From assembly GCA_938743325.2 (NCBI GenBank), contig OW568861.1, forward strand, positions 1,364,001-1,428,000: 64,000 nucleotides of DNA. Direction: 5' to 3'. Positions 45,001-54,531 of the stretch are shown piece after piece. Within the stretch, counting starts at the first letter, position 1; the number at the start of each line of letters is the position of its first letter. A program made the position numbers and the translations under genes. The notes under the pieces are model-generated. The model was given only the letters and a program-made list of their open reading frames with translations. It was not told the DNA's origin and ran no database searches. Source of the stretch: Pycnococcus provasolii. Taxonomy: Eukaryota > Chlorophyta > Pseudoscourfieldiophyceae > Pseudoscourfieldiales > Pycnococcaceae.

Positions 45001-47712
45001 AGGCGAAACGCACTCGTACACGCCCGACCCCGCGCGACGCGTCCACACCATCGAAGTCGTGCCGAACGAGCACTGCCACGCCGAAGACAGACCGCCGGAC
45101 GCAGACACCTCCACCGCCGTGCCGCCCGACTCTGACCCTGACGGCGGCGACGCGCCCGTCACAGACGCGCCGCCGTCGCCCGTCACCTCCAGACGAGCCA
45201 TCGACGCAGATGTCACCTCGCACCGCCAAAGCGACGAAGATGCCATCGACGACGTTGAGCCGCACAAGCCGCCGTCGAACATGTGCGCGCCTATCACGTC
45301 CACCAACGAGCCGCCCGTAGACAACACCACTGACGGATGCACAACAGACACAGAAGCTGAGTCCGATACGTCCACGAGCGCGCGAGGACCCAGCACGCGC
45401 ACCGAGCCGCCGCTCACGCGCAGCCACTGCTCCGCCGACGCGCCCATCGTCAGCCGGCCGCCCGATACCAGACCCACCTCAGTGAAGCCAGCCGCCAGAC
45501 CGCCGCCCAGCGTGCACTCGACCCAGCCCGATGAGAGGAACACGCCCGCGTACTCCGCGCCGCCGATCGAGCATCGCACCGGCGACTCAGAGCTCACGCC
45601 CGTGCCGTACACGCTCACTGTCGTGCCGCCAGACGCTGACACGCGCGCGGGCGATGCGGCGAGCACGCGCACCGACGATGCAGATGCGTACGTGTACGCG
45701 TCCGACACCTGGTGCTGCACGCCCTGCGTCATCGAGAACGGAACCGCGTCCGAGCCGGACGACGGCACCGAGCACCACACCTGCTCCGCGCTCGTCCACT
45801 GCGAAGACACCGCCACCGCGCCGAAGCGACACGATGGCGGGTGCGACGCCGCGAACCCGGACCCAGACACCTCGACGCGATCCGCGCCAGTCAGACCCGT
45901 CACTGACTCCACGCCAGCCGACGCAAGCTCGTCAAGTGCCGTCAGAGGTGCGCGCCAGCCCTGCGTCGACGCCGACACGTACGCGCCAGATCCTGTCGAC
46001 GAGACCGACGAGGCGAGCGCGGATGACATAAACGTCACAGCAGACGACGAGGCGACACCGACCAGCAGATCGGAGCCAGACAGCCATACCACAGTCTCTA
46101 TGCCTGACACGACAGCGCGAGGATACGACGCCGTCACGCGACCGGGTACGGCGTACGACACGGACCCGACGTGATCGCCGTCCGCGAGCTGCAGCGATCG
46201 GAAACCACCAGACATCGCAGGAAGCGTGCACGTCGACGAGGACGATGCGCATGCCGCCTGCTCGCCGCCGCCAACCACCAGCGACGTCGGACGCGGGCCA
46301 GATATCAGCGACACGACCACGGATCCGCCCGTCAGCGAAGATAGCACGCCCGACGCAGAGTACGCCAACAAGCGCGACGAGGCCGTGTACTCGTACGATG
46401 TCCACGACGCGCCCACGCGCTGGGCGCCTACGCCAAGACTCACGCCCGACGAGGACGGAGCGCGTGCAGGCGAAACGCACTCGTACACGCCCGACCCCGC
46501 GCGACGCGTCCACACCATCGAAGTCGTGCCGAACGAGCACTGCCACGCCGAAGACAGACCGCCGGACGCAGACACCTCCACCGCCGTGCCGCCCGACTCT
46601 GACCCTGACGGCGGCGACGCGCCCGTCACAGACGCACCGCCGTCGCCCGTCACCTCCAGACGAGCCATCAACGCAGATGTCACCTCGCACCGCCAAAGCG
46701 ACGAAGACGCCATCGACGACGTTGAGCCGCACAAGCCGCCGTCGAACATGTGCGCGCCTATCACGTCCACCAACGAGCCGCCCGTAGACAATACCACTGA
46801 CGGATGCACAACAGACACAGAAGCTGAGTCCGATACGTCCACGAGCGCGCGAGGACCCAGCACGCGCACTGAGCCGCCGCTCACGCGCAGCCACTGCTCC
46901 GCCGACGCGCCCATCGTCAGCCGGCCGCCCGATACCAGACCCACCTCAGTGAAGCCAGCCGCCAGACCGCCGCCCAGCGTGCACTCGACCCAGCCCGATG
47001 AGAGGAACACGCCCGCGTACTCCGCGCCGCCGATCGAGCATCGCACCGGCGACTCAGAGCTCACGCCCGTGCCGTACACGCTCACTGTCGCGCCGCCAGA
47101 CGCTGACACGCGCGCGGGCGATGCGGCGAGCACGCGCACCGACGATGCAGATGCGTACGTGTACGCGTCCGACACCTGGTGCTGCACGCCCTGCGTCATC
47201 GAGAACGGAACCGCGTCCGAGCCGGACGACGGCACCGAGCACCACACCTGCTCCGCGCTCGTCCACTGCGAAGACACCGCCACCGCGCCGAAGCGACACG
47301 ATGGCGGGTGCGACGCCGCGAACCCGGACCCAGACACCTCGACGCGATCCGCGCCAGTCAGGCCGTCCGCGCCCTCGATCGCGGGATACGAGACCTCGTC
47401 AAGTGCCGTCAGAGGTGCGCGCCAGCCCTGCGTCGAAGCCGACACGTACGCGCTAGATCCTGTCGACGAGACCGACGATGCGAGCGCGGATGACACAAAT
47501 GTCACAGCAGACGACGAGGCGACACCGACCAGCAGATCGGAGCCAGACAGCCATACCACAGTCTCTATGCCTGACACGACAGCGCGAGGATACGACGCCG
47601 TCACGCGACCGGGTACGGCGTACGACACGGACCCGACGTGATCGCCGTCCGCGAGCTGCAGCGATCGGAAACCACCAGACATCGCAGGAAGCGTGCACGT
47701 CGACGAGGAGGA
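1..47712 (-). repeat. Coding tandem array, 1,467-bp unit, about 32.5 copies in window
   Basis: Units recur at exactly 1,467 bp (position 1, 1468, 2935 and so on), with no insertion or deletion in any copy. The array is cut by the left window edge and ends on the right at about 47709-47714, where identity to the unit is lost. Copies differ by scattered single-base changes. The unit is 3 x 489, so the reading frame passes unchanged from copy to copy. Read on the minus strand in the frame whose codons begin (low coordinate) at 1, 4, 7 and so on, each unit gives five to six IPT/TIG-like modules of roughly 80-95 residues. Shared rare variants occur in distant copies, as expected from unequal exchange or gene conversion. 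Confidence 0.97.
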
Positions 47713-49066
47713 TGACGTTTCGCAGTTCGCTCTTTCTTTGGCGTGAATTAGAAGATTTCTAGCGTTGTTTTCGAAGATGAAAGTATTGGCAAGTACTGCG
47801 CCTGTCTCCGTTGATGCTTGAATGTTGTAATCAAATTGTTGTGCCACTTTTGACTCGATGCTCAACGGTGCGCTCTGTTTTGTTTGGAATTGCGCTCCTA
47901 GTCTTACGTGTACTCGTCTCTTGAATTGAGGTAGTGCTGGTGATATGCACTCGACTGTGTTTTGCAAATGCAAGGTGATTTGCCTTGCATGTACGTGTTG
48001 TATTGATCCAAAGCTGCATGCGATGTAAGACCCGGTGGAATCGTCGCGATCATGTGACGATGATAGTTGAAGCTGCATCGTTGCGCCTCCTTCTTCTGGG
48101 CTGTGCAGTGGTAAGTGGTTCTTAACCAGTTGCGGTTCGTCTGTAAAAGTGACTTTGCCGCTTCCCAAGCAATCTTCAGCATGGTAAAGAGTTTCTCCGG
48201 TACCAATCCATGGCTGCGTTTGGCTTGCGCACAATCGCGACGTCGTCTCCATGAAGTCAGGGCGCTCTAGTTCAACGCGCGAAATTGCAGAGGATATGAA
48301 GTTCGCACTTAATGCCCTTCTTGGTTGGTCCACGGAGTAAAAGTTGGTAGTTGGCCGGTTGTGAGTCATGGTGGTGACGACGAGCGCGCCCAGTCCATGT
48401 GTCCATACAACGCCCGTCGGGTGGACGCTGCGTATGACCGCCGGTTCCTGAAACTGGTATGCACCTCCGTCGATATAATCCAAGCCGTTCGATGTCAAGC
48501 TAACAGAGGCGAATCCGGCATCTCCCACAAGTGCGGGTGTGTTGCACACAACAGCCTGTGCGCTGAGCTCGAGAGCCGGTTGAGCCGGGCCGGCGTCGCC
48601 CCCGAAGTGGCAGCTCCAGTCGGCAAACGAGTCAAAGTGTTCCTATCAAGTTTGTCGTGTTGTGGTGTTGATTGAGTTTGTGAGTGTACTTGCAGACATT
48701 GGCGTGCATATTGCGCCCACTGCTTCTGGTGTGCAAGTCGTGCAAACTTACCCCGACCACGGTGACACCGTGCGACCCAACGGCAGCACCCGCGAGAGGC
48801 CAGATTTCGATATCTTCGTCTCCCCCCGTGGCGCGTGTCAGCGTCGCCAGTAGCGTCGCCAGCGTGAGCAGGCCGACTCTCGTGCGTCTCACGGTCGCGC
48901 TCACGCTAGCAGTGTCGCCTCGTCTTGCGCGCGCGTGTCCTGGCGCCTCCGCGGCGCAGGTATCGCCGACGGCGCCGACGTCTTCGTGTGGTCGTCTCCG
49001 TCGTGTTTTGTGCTTCGCCATCACGTGTATTTGCGCCCCCACCAGGTTATGTTCTTCTCCTGGCAT
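1..49066 (-). CDS. Giant secreted IPT/TIG-repeat protein (partial; C-terminus off left edge); join of 48752-49066 and 1-48642
   Basis: Exon 1 (48752-49066) starts at the first in-frame ATG, with a purine at -3; a second ATG lies at 49021. It ends in a hydrophobic stretch (VGLLTLATLLATLT) that looks like a signal segment after a long Arg-rich n-region. Exon 2 runs open from 48642 to base 1, 16,214 codons with no in-frame stop that I can find. Across the splice the protein reads VTVVG|EHFDSFADWSCHFGG, a continuous IPT/TIG-like strand pair. About 310 unique residues follow, with further C-x-FG ... VEC-SP motifs, then the 489-residue repeats. Each repeat has five Cys pairs, four of them closed by V/Y/W-x-C or W-R-C motifs, and motifs such as VSGSGF and SCRFG typical of IPT/TIG beta-sandwiches. 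The unit contains no Lys and no Asn and is rich in Ser, Val, Gly and Ala. A role as an extracellular adhesin, scale or matrix protein is inference. The off-window end decides whether it is anchored. Confidence 0.85.
418..473 (-). repeat. Variable 56-bp cassette of the repeat unit (first of 33 occurrences)
   Basis: At this place in every unit (418-473 plus multiples of 1,467) one of three versions is found. Type A encodes RAPLTALDEVSYPAIEG, type B RVSSIAPDELASAGVES, and type C is a hybrid, RAPLTALDELASAGVES. By eye there are 15 A, 13 B and 5 C among 33 units. Type C is confined to units at about 35.6, 37.1, 38.6, 43.0 and 45.9 kb, near the N-terminal end of the gene. A and B share the six bases ctcgtc at the point where C switches. 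Flanking sequence is nearly invariant, so this is a swapped block rather than drift. Confidence 0.9.
48643..48751 (-). other. Intron 1 of the giant repeat gene (109 nt, phase 0)
   Basis: The donor on the minus strand is GTAAGT at 48751-48746, directly after a GGG codon, and the acceptor is TAG ending at 48643. Removing it joins VTVVG to EHFDSF in frame and completes a recognisable IPT/TIG N-terminal half. The exon 2 frame has a stop just inside the intron (48643-48645) and the exon 1 frame runs on only into low-quality sequence. No strong TACTAAC-type branch site was seen. Confidence 0.8.
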
Positions 49067-50029
49067 GGCAGCGCACCGCCCCCGCCGCTCTCCCGGCGTG
49101 CTCGTCCGTGCCTGCGCGCCTATTCGGCGTCGTTCGCAGGCGCGCGCGTCTCCGAGCAGTCGGCGGCGCGCGTGATGTTCGCGCGTGATGGCGTGTTTGC
49201 TGATGGGGGGGAAGTAGAGTACGGTGCCGACCTGGGAGGTGGGGTGTGTCGTGCACGCGCACACTGGTCGTCTGCGGCGGTCGTCGGACACGTGCGCTGA
49301 GGGCGGGGGGAGAGCCCAGAGACCAGAGGGAGGGAGGGCCAGGCGACGTCTCAGGCATCAGGTCGGGTCACCTTGCAAGCAGGCATGGAAACGTGACATC
49401 ACTCACTCAACACGAGGCTACGGTGAGAGGTAAGTCGCGTGGATTGCGTGGGAGGTGAAGTTCCCGCCAGCTGTTCCCGCCTAAGGTTAAGCCCTTTTGG
49501 CGGTGGTATGACAGTTCCATAGACTAGTCTATCGTAGTGAGCGTCACTCGGGCATTCCTTCTTCCCTCCCATAGTCCCATAGTCCCAGGTCCTTTTCTTT
49601 TCCCTCCCATGTTCATGTCGCAGCAGCAGAGTTGAGAGAGAAGGGAAATGTGAATGCATTCCACGCCTCTCCACACCCACGAATGCCGTGCAGCCTTGCC
49701 GAGTTGCCGCCGGATTCCGTCCTCTCCGTTCTATCTGGCACCCCAGGGTGAGGACCCGGGCTCTGCCTCTCGTTTGGCAGGTCACGGGGGGTGGTAAGAA
49801 AAGGGAAAGGTTTACCTTTACGGCTTTTCCATGGAGTTTTTCCATGGACCTTTTCCATGGACCTTTTCCATGGTAAGATCTCTACGGCGATTCCTTAGGC
49901 CCACCCCTTTTGGTTGGCACAGGTGGAATTTCGTACCATGTGATAGGTCGACTCGCCAAGTCGAGATCTCTCTCCCCCTTCCCCGGCCCCCGAAGCGTTC
50001 CCCCCTTGCCCCGATCCCCACAACGCGCC
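49067..50029. promoter_or_regulatory. Divergent intergenic region between the giant repeat gene and the PC-esterase-like gene
   Basis: The two flanking genes are transcribed away from each other, so both promoters and 5' leaders should lie here. I see no clear TATA box. The stretch contains a perfect 14-bp palindrome (ATAGACTAGTCTAT, 49519-49532), pyrimidine-rich blocks around 49560-49615, and the CCATGG minisatellite near 49824-49873. Short open frames here have no recognisable domain. Confidence 0.4.
49824..49873. repeat. Short tandem repeat of TTTTCCATGGA(CC), four copies
   Basis: Four near-perfect copies of a 12-14 bp unit centred on the palindrome CCATGG lie about 160-205 bp upstream of the ATG at 50030. 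Each copy contains an ATG. The last copy runs into CCATGGTAAGATC, which resembles a splice donor, so an upstream non-coding exon or a leader with upstream ATGs is possible. No further evidence supports either reading. Confidence 0.75.
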
Positions 50030-53000
50030 ATGCCGCCGTCGACGCCAGCCGCGGCGCACGCGATCGCGCCGCGCGCCACCGGCGGGTACCTCGCGTGGTA
50101 CCTCGACAGACTCGCGAAGAAACAACCCGCCGTCGCGCAACTCGTCAAGGCGCACCCGATCGCGATCGTTGTGGGGGCCGTCCTGATCGTTGCAACCGCC
50201 GTCGCGCTCGTCGCGTCGTCGGGGGAACACACAAACTCAGGTGCGTGGAGAATACGCGCGGAGGAAAGGAGGGCGTGGGAACGATGCACGGCCAACGAAC
50301 AGCGGGCGTGGATAACGCAGAGGTACGAGTGCGACTACAGACTGCCGCCGGCGACGCCGACGATAACTGGCGAGCCGAACGAGGAGGCGAAACGCGCGAT
50401 CGACGCGTGGACCGTAGCAAGGATGGATGAGCAGAAGGAGACGCGATGTGCCGTCGTGATCGTTGGAGGAATCAAACCGGGGCTGTGGATGGACACGGTC
50501 GGTGACTTGCAAGTCGCGCAGTGCCAACTCGTCCTGTTGCCTGCGGCGGGACGCGACGGGGACGCGGCGGTGACGGAGATATCCTCCAGGAGATCTACGC
50601 CCAACAGAGCTGACCAAACACAACGGTCACAGCCACCGACGAGGACGCACGCACTTCCCGTGCCCAAGGGTGCGTCGCTCTCCGACTACATCGGACGTGC
50701 ACTCGACGCCACGAACGCCGACGACGCGATCGTCGTGCTCCCTTACCGTATCACCTCAGCGATGGCGCTCAAGGCTCTGGGCAAGGTTCTGCGCGCTCGG
50801 CCTGAGGTGAACGCCGTCGCCTTCTCGTGGTCTGGCGCCGGGAATGACGCCAACGCGGGAGGCGAGGCGGCGACGGAGGCTCGCGAGGGTGCTCGCGGTA
50901 TGGCGCAGGACAACCTCGCGTTCGCCGTGAGCTACTTCGACGCGCTGAGCTTCGACACCGTCGCACTGCCGAACGACGCGCATGACGCGCCGGCGGTGCA
51001 GCTTAGCGGCGTGCCAGGTGGCGCGATGGGCCATGTGCACGAACTTGCAACTGGACTGTTGGAGCAGCCGCTCGCCACCTCGCAAAAATCACCCAAGTTT
51101 CTCCTTCTTGCCATGCGCCGCGAGACGAGGTTGCTTGACAACGTCGCGTACACGCGGATGGCTTGCAGTCCCGACGGGAATATGATGGGCGGTTGCTCGT
51201 GCCGTGCACAACCAGCGCTCGCATGCGCAACAAAGTCTCGGGAGGAGGGGGCAACGCCAAGCTCGCCGGGTGTTCGCTTTCACGACGATGTGAACTACGT
51301 GCGAGGTGCGCAGGCACTGCGCACGGGAAGGCGCGGGGGCGCCTCCTCGTCTGACGCGATTCGGCGACATCAGGAGGCGGTGGCGGCGCAGCGTGCACAA
51401 GCGCACAACACATTCATGGAGGATGAATTCGAGGATGCGCACACGCACGCGTGGCGCGAGGCTCGGTCTGTGCAAGACCGCGCGGCGGCCGAGGGTGAGC
51501 TGCGCCACCACAACCTCTCTCCCGAAGAGCATATACGAGATGCCGAGAGCTCTGCGCGCCAGCAGCGGCTCACCGAGCTGACACGTACACGCATCATGAA
51601 CCTCACTCGCATGGCGATGATTGGCTCGAAGGCTGCCGACGGTGGCATGGACGATGCGGTTACGCAGCGCATGGCGGAGCTGTATGCCGGCGACACGCAG
51701 CTTGAAGATCGCGAGGTGACGATGGACCTAGATGCGGACCAGGATAGCATTATGAGGGATGTGGTTGAGCGTCAAGAGCGCGAGCATGCCGTTGCGGCAT
51801 ATGAGGCTTCAGAACAGGAGATGATCGAGCTTCTGCAAGGAAACACCTCGGCGATTTCGAACGGCACCACTTCGCCCGACGATGAGGGCACGCTCGACGA
51901 CGAAAGGCAGCAGAGCGCTTTGTCATTCGCGTACAATGCGGTGAAGGGCGCGGCGAGTCGATTCTTCACACGCGTTGGGCTCGACGCACAGCGCCCTGGA
52001 CTTGAAAACTTCGTCCCACCAGCCCCGAAAATGGACGCTGTGAAGCAGGCTGTGGACCGCCACCCGCTCGATCCCTTCGCTACCACGAGACAGGGACTGG
52101 TGAAGGACCCGAGGGACGGGTCGACGGTTCTGCCATGGGGTGGATTTGTGCGCCGCTGCATGAATACAAAGGACATGGTGGGAAGTCCTCACGTGCTATT
52201 GATAGGTTCTGAAATTCTCAGGTCGCTCTATTCCGACATTGGCCTTGCACTGAAGGATGGGTGCGTTGTGAATAATCTTGCCTCCGTTCGAAAGCGGGGT
52301 TGTTTCGAATTTTGCTAACCTAATCTCACTCATTAAATACACACGACAAATCAGGTATGCCGACTACTACGAGCCCGCGCACTCGTATTACGAGTTGAGC
52401 ATGGTGAGAGAAGGTGGACATCGTAAGATTCGGAGGACGTACGGCGAGACTCTGTCCACCGACACATGGAACTGCGGTCCCGTGGGGAAGGAGCGCGGTG
52501 TACTCGACGGCGACATCGAGGAGGAGGACATGCAGAGCCTCGCGGAGGGTACGGACCGTGCGAAAGATGACGAAGGGCGGCGTCGGTTCCAGCATTCGGG
52601 CTGGGATGCGCGTCCAATCATGAACCTCGGTGAGGAGGCACCAATCAATCGCTACGACGAGTCGTGCGCGCTGAAGCCGTGTCGACTGCAGGAGCTTCGC
52701 ACATTCAATGTGCCACAGTCTGGAGACACGATGCTAAAGTCAATTGGCGGCGCGGGCGGCTTCTCTCTCTCGTTTCTCGGCGTGGCGAGGCCGCACTGCC
52801 GCGGATTTCCAGACATGCTACGCAAGGCTGCGCACGCGGCGGAGGATGATCGCAAGGTGGGCACCGTCCTGGTATCCAATCCCGGCCTTTGGGTGTGCGC
52901 GAATGGCGACGAGGAACGGTGGTCCCACGAGTCAGGTGAGGTTGACTTTCGGCTGCAGACGGACCTTCGTGCGATGGTGGAAGACATCGAACGCACCTTC

Positions 53001-54203
53001 CCCGACGCACGGAAAATCTGGATTTCTCGCACGTGGACAACCAACTACCAGCTGCAGAAGTGCATGCAGTTTGTGGATGACTACGCCACGCGCACGCTCC
53101 CGGAGACGTGGGAGCGAGTTGACGTGGGAACGGCGACTGGGGGCCGCTGTGACCTTCTAGCGAGCGATGGCATGCACCTGAATGCGATGGGAATTCGCGC
53201 GGTGGCTGACTCGCTGCTCGCGGGCATCTGCATCGACCCGCTGAAGGGCAAAGCCCCGGTGAGCCCGCCCCCGATGCCAAGTACAAGAGGATATCCCAAG
53301 GAGAAGATGCAACAGCTCTGTGAGCGCAAGCGCATCGACGGGTTCACCTCGAGGCTTGCTGGCCTTTCGCTGATGGTTGACGGCGAGCCTGGAACTTTCC
53401 GCGATCGCCAGCAGCTCCGCTCCGCTGCACGCGTGGACGCGATCAAGAATAAGACGGACGAGTGGCTCAGCGCCACGGTACGGGAGCGCATCGGCAAGAT
53501 CGCTCACACGGATCTCAGGTTGCGCGGTGGTGACGAAGACGATCCTCTGACGTTTGCGGAGCGTGCGGCAAACGCCTCCTACCTGCACGAGGAGGGAGGC
53601 GCGGCGGCTGTGGAACACATGATCGCGACGGCGACGAACGTGAGCGTCTTTGCTGAGAACGCGACGAGGAGCGTGGAGGAGCGGGAATCCGGCATGTCTG
53701 CGCGAGAGAAGCTCGAGCGCGCGGCGCAGGCGTACGAGCATGAGCGTAAGGAGGTTGCTGCGCGGCGTGGAGGAAATGGCGGGTGGTTCGGCTCACGCGT
53801 GGGCCTGCCCGATACGTCCAAGTCACTGGAGGCGTACGAGGCTGGTAAGAAAAGAGACGCGATGCGCGAAGCCATCCGTGGCGAAGATGCATCAGAGCAG
53901 CGTGAGGATAGCATCAGCGATGACGCCGTGAACGCGCTGCCGGCATCGGCGGGCGACGAGACGATGGCGCCGTATACATCCACCGGAACTGGCGCGGACG
54001 TTGTGGGTGATGGATTTGTGGCGAGGCAAACGCCAACGGATGCGGTGGAGGCTGCCGCGTCTGCTGCAAGAGAACACCCTATCAAGGGTGTCTTCACCGT
54101 TGGACCACCAACCGCACCAACCGCGACTCCACGCAAGGCTGCTGGAAAGGGAGGCAAGTCCAAGAAGGGCGGTAAGAAATCGAACAAAAAGGCTCGTGGA
54201 TAA
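50030..54203 (+). CDS. Type II membrane protein with SGNH/PC-esterase-like domain; join of 50030-52260 and 52355-54203
   Basis: The spliced product is 1,359 aa. I chose the ATG at 50030 because it begins a short cytoplasmic tail followed by one membrane span (residues about 43-63), a Golgi type II layout. Residues 70-460 are an unrecognised luminal region. Residues about 460-720 are Glu/Arg-rich and likely helical or coiled. A PC-esterase-like (SGNH) domain of the Cas1p/TBL/NXPE type follows. Its block I reads LLIGSEILRSLY (G726-S727-E728). There is SNPGLW near N919, a strand IWISRTW, and the terminal DGMHLN with D1015 and H1018. The tail is low in complexity and ends in a Lys/Gly-rich segment. 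Family members acetylate or deacetylate glycans. Here the usual GDS is GSE, so the Ser nucleophile position is changed and activity is uncertain. It faces the giant gene divergently and the receptor-like gene convergently. Confidence 0.75.
52261..52354 (+). other. Intron of the PC-esterase-like gene (94 nt, phase 2)
   Basis: The donor is GG|GTGCGT at 52261 and the acceptor is CAG ending at 52354, with a branch-like TGCTAAC at 52313-52319. Splicing joins LALKDG to YADYYEPAHSYYEL in frame within the esterase domain. Unspliced reading stops at 52318. Confidence 0.85.
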
Positions 54204-54531
54204 GTCTACCGGACTATACTGGACGGAGGAGCTAGCTGTGTAGCTGGCTTTCCTCTTCGTGTCAGTCAGCGCGATGATCGTCGGCCAGCAGGGCTCGTCG
54301 ATTTGATAGAATTTTTCAATGCCATGTGAATTAATTTAAATTGCTTTATTATTTGTTACTTTTTTCAAAGTAGAACTGTTTCGCTTCTTTGGACACATGA
54401 ATGTGCAAGAGCATAATCCCCATTCCTCGAATTCCCCGTCTTAGTCTATTTACGATAGAACCAATTCACAACAGTCTAACATGATGGTGTGTGTTTTAGT
54501 CTTAAATTTGGGAACGATTTCAACGATCCTC
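54204..54531. other. Convergent intergenic spacer (3' ends of two genes)
   Basis: This 328-bp stretch separates the stop codons of the PC-esterase-like gene and the receptor-like gene. The middle (about 54300-54370) is AT-rich, with ttaatttaaattgctttatt-like sequence, and could carry polyadenylation signals for both. No gene is seen in it. Confidence 0.5.

Noticed and set aside
1-47712. Non-coding satellite or centromeric repeat
   Set aside because: A satellite would not keep one frame open over 48 kb with silent variation, nor join by a spliced intron to a signal-bearing exon in the same fold.
1-47712. Assembly artefact producing false tandem copies
   Set aside because: Copies carry distinct combinations of variants, so they are not one copy duplicated by error. 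The exact copy number still needs long reads.
47831-48206. Two short overlapping minus-strand frames
   Set aside because: They lie inside exon 2 of the giant gene in a different frame and show no domain.
49399-49845. 148-codon minus-strand frame over the divergent intergenic region
   Set aside because: It runs through the CCATGG minisatellite and pyrimidine tracts and has no recognisable domain.
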